From assembly GCA_029215795.1 (NCBI GenBank), contig JARDYH010000007.1, positions 21,525,263 to 21,589,262 of the forward strand: a stretch of DNA of 64,000 nucleotides, in the 5' to 3' direction. Shown here in pieces: positions 45,467-54,096 of this stretch. The stretch is from Anniella stebbinsi. Lineage: Eukaryota; Chordata; Lepidosauria; Squamata; Anniellidae. The translations under genes and the position numbers were made by a program. The first letter of the stretch is position 1. Every line of letters begins with the position of its first letter. The notes beneath the pieces are model-generated. The model made no database searches and was not told where the DNA came from. It was given only the letters and a program-made list of their open reading frames with translations.

Positions 45467-47283
45467 ATGGACCCAGAGGGAGAAGGAGGACGGGACGACG
45501 TGGCCGAGGAGACCGGCTCACAAACCCCAGGAGAGGGGGGCAGCCAAGACCCCACGGAAAAACGTAGACTGAAGCAATGGTCCCATGCAGAGACCGGCCA
45601 ATTCATTGAGCTCTGGGGGAGCCTTGAAGCCAGGAGGATCATGGCCACTGCCAGACATGATCAGCTCTACCCATGGCTCGCCAAGCAGATGCGGGAACAG
45701 GAACACGACCGCAATGGCAAGCAATGCAAGAACAAGCTGCACAGACTCAAGAGAAAGTTCAAGGAGACCGTTGCCCACAATAAAAGGACCGGCGCCCAGC
45801 CACGCACCATGCCCTTCTACAACAAACTGTCATGCCTGCTGTTGGAGCGCCACGTTGTCGTCCCAGGACACACGGCAGGCAGCGGGGTCGCCACCAATGA
45901 GCCGCCGTGCACACGTCAACGAGCAAGGCTGGACCAAGGGGCGCAATGGGAGGAGGGCCCCAACGCATGCAAACCAGGGCCGACCCCACGGATGGACGCC
46001 CCACGCCCAACACCCCCCAAGAAGGCTCTGGCAGTAGCCTCCCTCCTTCCAAAAAGGCTCCGGCGGCAGCCCCCCCTCCCCCCCCAAGAAGGCTCTGGCA
46101 GCAGCCCCCAATCTCCCCAAGAAGGCTCTGGCGACAGCCCCCCTCCCCCCAAGAAGGTCCTGAAGGCAACAGCCGTAGCATATCCTGCCAAGGCGAGGCC
46201 GATGAGCCGTCCTGCGCCATCCGACAGCCCTTTGTTGCTGGCAAAGATGCCACCCGTGGCGTCCAGGACAGCCAGCACCTCAAGGAGCATCTCCCCGACG
46301 CTGGCCTCTTCCAGCAGCAGCAGCCCCACGGCCTTCCTACACCTCATCTGTGCAGACATGCAGGTCGAGGACCGTTCACCCGAGCCCCTGGTGCCAGAGA
46401 CCCAGCAGGAGGGGGATGAGCCAGGGCCATCACGCACGAGGAAGACACCCACGAAGGGGACTGTGGCAGTCAGCACAGGTCGGGCGCCACGGCCCGTGCC
46501 AGCACCCTGTACGCGGCTGGGGTCCTCGACACATGCAGCTATGGTGCACGGTTTCAATTGCAGCATCATGGAAGCCGTGATGGAGATGGGGCCGGTGTCA
46601 CAGGAGGACCAGGTCGAAATGGAGCAACTCCTGGAACAACAGGTGGGCGATGTGCTGGAGCCAGAGCTGTCACCATCTGAGGAAGAGCTACGACGACGAA
46701 ACCTACGTGGAGATGGCGGCTATGGAGGAGGAGGCGCCGTCGGATGGCGAGCTCGAGGCTGGGGAGGCTGTGCTAGAGGAGCAGATCGAGGGGCCTCCAC
46801 AGCCGGAGGATGAGCCGATGGAGGGAGCTCCCCCCTAGAGGAGGAGCCATCGCCACCGCCTGCAGCCGAGCATGGTGCAGCCGCGGCCGAAGAAGCCCGT
46901 CCCCTGACCAACACGCAGAGGTGTGTCCGAATGCGCAACAGGTGCAGGGCAGACCGGCTGCAGGTGGTGAAGGCAGTTGGTCACGGTCACGGAGACAACA
47001 GGAGAACGCATCCACGACCTGTTCACACGCATGGCGGCTGAGGAGGAGGCCAGGCGCACCAAGGAGCACGTCCTCACCGTGTGGGCTACGCACACAGCAA
47101 GTCAAGCCGTGGAGGAGTGTGCCCAAACCATATGGCAGGGATGTGCGTATAGGTCTAGAGCGCCATGTCACCGGGATGACCGAGGCCATGTCGGCCACCG
47201 ATGCCATCATTGACCAAGGGATGCGTGAACACACAGCAGCCATTGATTGCCAAACTGAGGTGCTCAGGGAGCTGGCCCAATAA
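45467..47283 (+). pseudogene. Harbinger Myb/SANT-like DNA-binding protein, frameshifted
   Basis: In Harbinger elements this protein binds the transposon ends and partners the nuclease. I prefer the ATG at 45467 because acidic sequence (MDPEGEGGRDDVAEE) begins there, 31 residues before the domain; an upstream ATG at 45236 is open but adds low-complexity residues. Residues 32-128 (about 45560-45850) form a trihelix-type Myb/SANT domain: QWSHAETGQFIELWG, LYPWLAKQM, NGKQCKNKLHRLKRKFKE and TMPFYNKLSCLL. A Pro/Lys minisatellite, a Ser-rich stretch and an acidic C-terminus follow. The natural frame appears to shift near 46690 (YDDETYVEMAAMEEE continues in another phase), again near 46835, and again around 46960 and 47140. 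The helical C-terminus ends ...TEVLRELAQ at 47283. The domain itself is intact; the whole protein is not. Confidence 0.85.
46011..46175 (+). repeat. coding minisatellite in the Myb-like gene
   Basis: Four to five units of CCAAGAAGGCTCTGGCAGCA-like sequence, about 35-45 bp each. Successive units are read in different phases (PKKAL, then PQEGSG twice, then PKKVL), showing small indels inside the array. Confidence 0.75.
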
Positions 47284-48479
47284 TTCCGGGGTGCCTACCA
47301 TGGGCCCCCACAGCCCGCGCCCTACATGGGGCCGTACAGATACATGGCACCACTGCAGCAACAGCAGTATTTGCCCCCACCGATGGCTGCACCGTATTGG
47401 GCCCCACGTTCAGCATCAGCAGCAGCAGGTGCCACAGGAAGGCAGGGGGGGCGGCCGGAGGGCAGGAGCAGTGGAGCATAGGCGGCCGCCCAAAGAGGGG
47501 CCGCGACATCCCACCAGACTCCGATGAAGAGGGGAAAGAGGAGGAGGAGGCAGGGGAGGAGGAGGAGGAGGAGGGGGCAGAAAGGCCCTTTCAGGGTGAC
47601 ATGGCCTAAGGCACGGTCGTCCTACAGGTCTCTATACTGATCCACCATGGGACCATAGGGGAATGCAGTTGTAGGTTCGCCCCCACCCCTATACACGATA
47701 AGGCCCCCTCTGGCCACCGCCTCCCTCGGCCCAGTCTAGATGCTCAAGGCTATGTCCATCGGCATCCCTATGCAACATTGTTGCACTTGCTGGATGCCTT
47801 TCATTCCTGGCCCTATCTCCCCCCATTGCAGCCAGATCCTGTCGAGATCGCAGCACCCTACAGGTCCCACGGGCACCAAGCAGGGCGCATTGTCCGACGC
47901 CGAAGGGCACTTCAGCATGGAGGTTAGTTATGGGGCTGCTGGGCGGGATGCATTGGTGTTGCTGTGGCCTCCGTGTCACTGATGGCTCTCCCCCTCCTCT
48001 CCCCCCTTCTGTTCTCGCCTCCCAGGGAAACTGCACTCCCTCCACCGTGCCATCCGCAGAAGGCAGAGGTCCCAAAAGGTACGGCGTCTCCACGCTCTGG
48101 AGGTGGCCCTGGGAGAAGTCATACATCACTTAAGACATCTGGAATGACGCGTCAGGTGTCGCCGGCGTCCGATCAACGGCCAGCCGTAGGCCTGTTTGCC
48201 GGCATGGAGGCTCATGCCCATCCCCCCTAGCTGTAGAGTAGACCCGGCCTGCTGTGCTGATCCCCCCTCGCGCACCCCACTCTGGCCGCTTCCTGTCACT
48301 CCCCTCTATCTAGCAGGTGCGCTTCAGCCTAAACAAATCCTCCTGCCCTCCCATTACCATGCTACTGTAGTTGGCGGTCCCACATTCCCATCCTTGCTCC
48401 ACCTCCCTCCGCCTGCCTGCTCCATCACGCCCACCGCTGCTCCAGTCCTGGCGGCTCCCCCCTGGCCCAACTGGCATTG
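47284..48479 (+). other. Harbinger intergenic region
   Basis: GC-rich spacer between the two genes. An acidic/basic low-complexity tract (GAGGAGGAGG repeats) lies at 47528-47580. Several frames of 60-146 codons on both strands have no recognisable domain. It could include a transposase leader or an unspliced intron, but I see no decisive splice signals. Confidence 0.45.
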
Positions 48480-49916
48480 GCGACTATGTCCCAGAGGGAG
48501 CTCGCAACGACCTGCTTGCAAGGTGCGATCCAGGCAGCCACGCAGAACCACGGCGATGCCGACGAGGAGGACCTGTTCCATGCCTGGCTGAGGCGGATGA
48601 GTGGGGCCATGGCCGCAAAGCCAGTGTTCAGGACGGAGTCCTTCCACTGGCCCCTCGGAGCAACGGAGGCCGTGCCTTGTCTCCAGGCTGCCATACTGCC
48701 TCTGGTTCGTCCCCGTGGGGCACCCCCGATGATTGTGGAGAAGCTGGCCAAAGGCACGGCCGGGGGAGCCCTTCATCGCACTCCCCCCTCTCGACGTTGG
48801 CTGAGCTACTCGCCGAGCATGAGATCATCCGTTGCTGGGTGCTTCCCCGGACGGATGCTGTGTGGAATGAGATGCAGGACTTGGAGGATTGGGACGACGA
48901 GCGCTTCCGTGGCAGCTTCCGTATGTCTCGCGCAACTTTCAAGATGTTGGTGGTCGAGGTGACACCTGTCCTGTAGCGGGAATGTACAAATATGTGCAGA
49001 AGTATTCCAGTGTCCTGTTGGCTCGGTCTGATGCTGTACAAGCTGGCGTTCAATGTGGGCTACTTGCCGCTGTCAACCACCTTCAGGGTGGGCGTGTCTA
49101 CCACGTGTGAGATCTTCCGTGAGATGGTGAGCGTGCTGAACGAGCTGTACCTGGCCGACATCATTTGGGTGGGGGACAAGAAGGAGAACATGCGTGGTTT
49201 CCGTGCCCTGGGCTTCCCACGGGTGGTGGGGGCGCTGGTCTCTACCCATGTGCGCATCCTGGCCCCTCCCACCCGTGGCGAGGAGTACTACAACCATAAG
49301 CATTTCTACAGCATGGTAGATGCCAAGGGCCACTTCCTTGACGTCTATGCAGGTGTATCTGGGCGCAGCCATGACACAGCTGTCTTCTGGAACTCCCCCC
49401 TGGCTGCCAAGCTGGCATTGGGGTGCTTCCTGAAGTCCGGCCCCGCTTCCGTGTGCGGGTGTGTGGTGGGTCCGCTCCTCTTGGCCGACCAGGCATTCGC
49501 TCTGCAGCCATGGCTGATGGCCCTATACCGCTACCCGCGCACAAAACTTCCAGAGTAAATACAACTACTACCATTGCCGTGCCCGCCTGCCCATGGAGCA
49601 TGCCTTTGGGTGTCTGAAGGAGCGCTGACACTCCCTGTTCAGCTTGTTGGACTTGTAGGCCAACATCATTCTGGATGTGTGCTGCTGCATCCTGCACAAC
49701 ATCTGCGAGTCCCGTGGGAACGTGTTACTCGCCGTTCACCCCAACCTCCCCCAGGCGGGTGAGGACGCCGACGCCATCCCTGTGGACGGGCGGGACATCG
49801 AGCCTTTGCCGGGGCCTGAGAATCCCGTTGGGGAGCGCCACGCCCGTGCAGAGGCAGCCCGGGTGTGTGAAAGCATCAGTGTCTGGATCTGGCTGCGCTA
49901 CCCCCACCCCATGTGA
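48480..49916 (+). pseudogene. HARBI1-like DDE nuclease (Harbinger transposase), inactivated
   Basis: The enzyme of this family cuts and joins transposon ends. The start is uncertain: MSQRELATTCLQGAIQAA at about 48483 is plausible, but the phase then changes. From about 48840 one phase gives WNEMQDLEDWDDERFRGSFR and MSRATFKMLVVEV (the DUF-like N-terminal block), a TAG stop at 48974, then LYKLAFNVGYLPLSTTF, TTCEIFREMV, GFPRVVGALVSTHVRIL, HKHFYSMVDAKGHFLDVYAG, GRSHDTAVFWNSPLA and LLLADQAFALQPWLM. In relatives the block GAID-TH carries the first catalytic Asp; here it is Val (codon 49238-49240). The second Asp is in LLLADQ (49487). Around 49546-49552 the phase shifts at an A-run, and the last block MEHAFGCLKER carries the catalytic Glu (49596). 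TGA at 49626 and TAG at 49656 interrupt the C-terminus (ANIILDVCCCILHNICESRG). The final stop is at 49914. Confidence 0.88.
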
Positions 49917-50155
49917 GCATCGGCTGTGGAGTTCCATCTCTGGCATCTCTCCCTGGCATGCCTCCCCTCTCCACCTCCTCCCCTTGGCACGTTCTGTGCT
50001 TGGCTCCCTGGGGGCGTGGCCTCAGCCATCCCCTCTTCACCGCTATGCCTTCCAGCTGCCTCCTCCCTTCCCGGGGGCAACTGTCCTTTCCGTAGGTTCT
50101 GCCCTGGTGTAGTGGTGGCCATGTGCCTTATTGCCCATGTATGCTCTCCCTGCTG

Positions 50156-50161
50156 AATAAA
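50156..50161 (+). terminator. polyadenylation signal of the Harbinger nuclease
   Basis: AATAAA in CTGAATAAAGTTTTC lies 240 bases after the nuclease stop, on the same strand. Confidence 0.65.
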
Positions 50162-50701
50162 GTTTTCTACAGCACCCCACTCTCGCCTTCTTTCCTGTGT
50201 GTGCGGGTGGCTGCTCTGGGAGGGAAGTGGGTGGGGGCTGGGGGCTGGGGGAGGTGAGTGAACCTCGAAGCTGCCAGGTCTCCCGTATAGGGTGGGCGGG
50301 GGTGGCTTCCTGGGATGTAGGTGCCAACATTTGGGGTGCAATGCTGGGTGTGACTGTTGTATTGGTGCTGCTGTTCCTCCTGGCTGCCTCTTCACCCATG
50401 GCTGCTGAGTTCCACCCACTGACTGAGGCGGCCAATGATGTTTGGGAGGCGTGTCCTGCATTGGCTTCAATGGCGGCGCCCATGGATTTCGGCCGCAATG
50501 CCTTCTGGGATACCTCCTGGAGGACTAACGGAGTTCGGTGGGTGGGGAAAATGGCGGCCGAGCTGTCCGTCAGAGCCGAGTTGTTGATCTGCAACCGGGG
50601 TGGGTAGCCGATTCCTTGCAGCCCCTGCTGCAGCATGTTGTCTGTAGATCACCGCCCTTCTCAACAACCGTCATTGGGTGAGTCAACAACCGAGGCTCAG
50701 T

Positions 50702-50720
50702 GTGTCATCCGAATTGAGCC
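50702..50720 (-). repeat. Harbinger right terminal inverted repeat
   Basis: GTGTCATCCGAATTGAGCC, inverted relative to 44564-44582, followed by CCT. Confidence 0.9.
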
Positions 50721-50723
50721 CCT

Positions 50724-51167
50724 GACTCTGTGGTCTTAGCTAGCTGGGCACCCTGAATTCCCCAATGTCCAGTGATGGTGGATAGAACATGGTGGAACAC
50801 TTCAGCACTGTGTATCTCCGCAGCGACTGTTCTCTGCTATGTTGCTAGTCTCTTTTATATGGCTAGAGGAATTGGAGGACCAAGTCTGTTCAGGGTGCTG
50901 TGCATTGCTTCAGGCTTGAACCTCGAATCTGAACAGAAGCAGCCCAATTCAGCCTGCTTTGTTCCAGATCCAGATCAGGCTATGGTGGCAGCCTCGGCCT
51001 GACTCGAGCTGATGATGAACCACTGCTTCACCCACACGGGACTTATCTGAGCAATCCAGCAGCTCCCATCCTCAACGAGAGCCACCATTTTAAATGAAGA
51101 TGGGGCTCTGTCGTTTCTTAGATATAAGGTCGCAAAATACAGCAGCCATAAAGGGCTATTTTCAGGC

Positions 51168-51210
<43 letters not shown>

Positions 51211-51299
51211 GAATTGTACATGTGGATGTGAATGTACCAAGCAGACTTCCTTCCCCTATATGTATATATCCAGCTGACCTTTCACATCCTCAGAAGAAG
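50724..51299. other. unassigned sequence with (GA)n
   Basis: Return to ordinary host composition. A (GA)n tract lies at 51174-51207. CAGATCCAGATCAGGC near 50965 resembles family C subterminal words. Confidence 0.45.
51174..51207. repeat. (GA)n microsatellite
   Basis: AG units preceded by a short AGACAG variant. Confidence 0.9.
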
Positions 51300-51339
51300 C
51301 TTTGCTGGTCATTGTGCAACCAAGAGAATGTCATGTCAC

Positions 51340-51560
51340 CATGTATTATCTTGAAAGTGGGCCTTCTCGGTGGTAGTGCCCACCCTTTGGAAAACCCACC
51401 CCTATGCAGTTTGGAAGGCAGAAAATGTGGTATGTTTAAACACTTCACTTGTTCATCAGGTTTCTCTGGCTTGTAATTAATTTAAATTCATCATCTGCTT
51501 CTCTATCTGATTATTCTTTGTATTTTTTTATTGTTATTGTAGTCAAAAACATTTTGTAAA
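51340..51560 (+). repeat. decayed L2-like LINE 3' fragment
   Basis: GGGCCTTCTCGGTGGTAGTG corresponds to the AFSVVA block seen at 13970, and the T-rich UTR with TTGTAATTAATTTAAATTC follows. It is weakly preserved. Confidence 0.4.
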
Positions 51561-51735
51561 AGTATATCTTAAGTAGTATTGTTTAATACTACTTTTATTT
51601 ATTTTATTATATTAAATGGCATATAAGCATGTATACATACATAGATACATATATCCCACTATTGGAAGCACACACCACTTAATCTTCCTCCAGGAGTAGT
51701 TCTCTATGTCCATTCAGTTTATCTCCTTTTGTGTA

Positions 51736-52219
51736 GGGATGTGTATCGTATCATTAAAATGTACAATAAAGATATGATAGGGTCGTTATTGTGCATGTGT
51801 TTAATGAAAACAATACAATACAAAAACCTATGATAATCATCGGAGATGACAATTTTCGGCTGATTTTATCGTTTTATCAGACTGTGTATAAATATACCTG
51901 TAACTTCTGTATTTTAAAAGTTAGAGGCTTGAAAACTGGTCACAGTGCTTATGGGGTATGCCTACGTATGTGTATGAAATTTGAGATCGATCCCTCCAAC
52001 CCTCGATTTTATATGATTTTTTTAAAGATCGTTTCCGTTCGTAGCAAGCTGTCATTCAGACCTGTCAGAACGGAAACAATCTTTAATAAATTCATATAAA
52101 ATCGAGGGTTGGAGGGATAGATCTCAAATTTGGCACATATGTGTAGCACATGTTGATAAATTTTTTGGTCCAAAATAATGATAATGATAAAAAACTATAT
52201 TTTTTGGCGTGCACACCTC
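51736..52219. mobile_element. TA-flanked MITE with long internal hairpin
   Basis: Ends GGGATGTGTATCG and GTGCACACCTC are bordered by TA. Inside, about 70 bases from 51975 (GAGATCGATCCCTCCAACCC, TCGATTTTATATGATT) are inverted at 52050-52135 (TCATATAAAATCGAGGG, TTGGAGGGATAGATCTC), with GATCGTTTCCGTTC facing GAACGGAAACAATC. The 102-codon frame from 51791 reads through the hairpin and is not a gene. Confidence 0.7.
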
Positions 52220-52221
52220 TA

Positions 52222-52616
52222 CTTTTGTGTACAATTCTCCATGTATACAGCTGTAGGCATGGAAGACAACTTCTCAGGAGTGTCCATTTGTCAGGAGAAG
52301 GGGGAGGCATCACATAGTTCTGGTGGTGGGCAGTGCTATACTATGCGGTTCCACAGCCCCCTCATTGCTCTATTTCAATGTGTGGATGGGGGGGGGGGGT
52401 TGTGTGGCCCTGTATATCTGTGAGTTGATTCTGCAGCTTTTAGCTTTTGTGTTCACATTTGACTTTGGCCCCGCCTACTGCCAGCTCCAGCCCCACCCAC
52501 CAAAGTATCCAGGACTTGACCACTTTTCCCTAAGGGAATGTGGCCCTCAGGGGGAAAAGTGCTCCTCATGGTGAATAGGATCTAGCCTACTAAAATTTTC
52601 CATCTCTAGCCTCCAC
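52222..52616. other. unassigned sequence
   Basis: A G-run lies at 52389-52400. No gene recognised. Confidence 0.4.
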
Positions 52617-52725
52617 CTGGGCTAGATCTACACTGCTGCTTTATAGTGGTATTGAAGTGCACTGATAACTATTAGGGCACATGACACATGCCATATACCA
52701 CTTCAAGGAGCTCCATCACGCCAGC
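52617..52725 (-). mobile_element. family A MITE, fragment
   Basis: GGGCTAGATCTACAC, then ACTGCTTTATAGTGGTATTG and AAGTGCACTGATAACTATT, an internally deleted copy. Confidence 0.6.
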
Positions 52726-53639
52726 AATTTAGTGTGCTCTTGCCTTGCCTGGTGTGCAGATTGGCAGCACGGTACTTACATGACGCCGTGCCTGTCCTGC
52801 TGACACCCCGCCTCTTCCCCAGCCTTTCCTAGAATGTGAAAAGTCTGGATTATTTTTCCTAAGTGCATTTCATGCACCTTAAGCCTTCGTGTAGTTTTAA
52901 AGGAACTGGGGGCTTGAATGGCTTGCATCAGGTCCTGGCAGGGAAAAGCGATCTCTCCCAGCAGCTCTCTCTAAGCCTCAATATAAAACCCAAACCTTGC
53001 ATCCCAAGCTTCAAAGCATTTTTTTAAAAATCATACAATGCCCTGAATCTCTGCAGATACAGGATTGTACTCCCTCAACGCTCCCAAAGAGCTAGGCTAA
53101 AGGGTTGCTCCATTTTTGCCCAGCAGAAAGGTGGTCTGGTTGAAGTACTCATCAGATAGGACCTGACTGAAGGGAGAAAGAGAAGGGGAGGGGAGAGGTT
53201 GAGGGGAGCGGAAAAGCAAAGGAGTGAAGGAGAGAAGGAGCAAAGGAGTGAAAGAGCAGTTATTCAGGTGAAAAGGATCATAAGCTCGATGCGCTTCTGC
53301 CTCAGAGGTAAAAAAGTGGAAGCAAAGCAGGGGGGAAACTTAGGTATGATGAAGGTCATGGCGTTATTTCTTGCCTTTTATTCCATATTATCCAAAATGC
53401 TGCAACAAACATTGTTCTTTTTCCTACAAGGTATAAATATGCAAGAGGTATATAGTGTCACATGATGGGATTACAATGAGTTGACACAAGCTGTAGATCT
53501 GGCCTTGGTGGTTCCACAGGCTGTCTTCTTCCTCATTACTTCCTGCTTTCCATCCTCCCATGTTTAAGATGCCCTTCCTTTGTTCTGGCACCAGCACATG
53601 TGGTGACACACTTCCTGCCCAGCCAGGCACATATCCAAC
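52726..53639. other. unassigned sequence
   Basis: Purine-rich at 53170-53260. The 88-codon frame at 53199 begins in that tract and has no domain. Confidence 0.4.
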
Positions 53640-53697
53640 ATCTTAGCACTAGTCCAATAATCTAACTACTACACCACACTGGTCCTCACAGGGAGGG
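53640..53697 (-). repeat. tRNA-derived SINE head
   Basis: The minus strand reads GGACCAGTGTGGTGTAGTAG, TTAGATTATTGGACTAG, the 5' end of the SINE type seen at 39735. Confidence 0.65.
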
Positions 53698-54062
53698 GCA
53701 ATTCTCAGTATTCTGTTGCAGGCACTCAATATATTTCCCTTTCATTTTCATAGAATTATCTCTTTTATCTGTGCTTCTATTCACTGCCTTATGGGAAAAA
53801 AATAGATACATTCTTCTTTACCCCATCAGCCTGCAACTCAGGACCTCAATCAATGCATTTTCACCCTGCCTGTTTATTTTGTTAGCTATTTCCCTCCCCC
53901 TTCTTGGTGTGTAACAGCTTGAATGTCAAAAGATAGCCCATGAAGCATCCCTATGATAAACTGTGGAGCAGCTATATAGACTCTGGGATTATATATATAA
54001 TTCCCCTCCTGGCTTCAGTTCTTAAAAAGTTATTTCCGTCCAGTGCTCTTGTCCAATATAAT

Positions 54063-54096
<34 letters not shown>

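Larger units (their letters stand above)
44564..50720 (+). mobile_element. PIF/Harbinger DNA transposon, near full length
   Basis: The left end GGCTGAATTCGGACGACAC and the inverted right end (GGCTCAATTCGGATGACAC) agree at 17 of 19 bases. CCT lies immediately outside both ends (44561-44563 and 50721-50723), a 3-bp target duplication as expected for PIF/Harbinger, though the usual sequence is TTA or TAA. The element encodes the two proteins typical of the superfamily, in the same direction: a Myb/SANT-like DNA-binding protein and a HARBI1-like DDE nuclease. It is markedly GC- and CpG-richer than its surroundings. Both genes are damaged, so it is not autonomous now. Its length is large for the superfamily, with long GC-rich leader and spacer regions. 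The classification rests on both protein signatures plus the termini and is strong; the subfamily is unknown. Confidence 0.92.
49917..50720 (+). other. Harbinger 3' region and right terminus
   Basis: GC-rich 3' untranslated sequence. 50640-50700 has CTCAACAACCGTCATTGGG and TGAGTCAACAACCGAGGC, the same AACAACC words as at the left end. Frames here are non-coding on both strands. Confidence 0.6.

Noticed and set aside
44796..45572. 258-codon plus-strand frame at the start of the Harbinger element
   Set aside because: It overlaps two other long frames on both strands in GC-rich DNA, has low-complexity composition and no domain. The credible gene starts at 45467 in another phase.
44856..45648. 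Minus-strand frames of 194 and 235 codons in the Harbinger leader
   Set aside because: They are antisense to the leader and Myb-like gene; few stops occur there simply because the DNA is GC-rich.
45759..46569. Minus-strand frames of 174 and 217 codons
   Set aside because: Antisense to the Myb-like gene and its minisatellite; they contain repeated Gly/Leu blocks that mirror the repeat.
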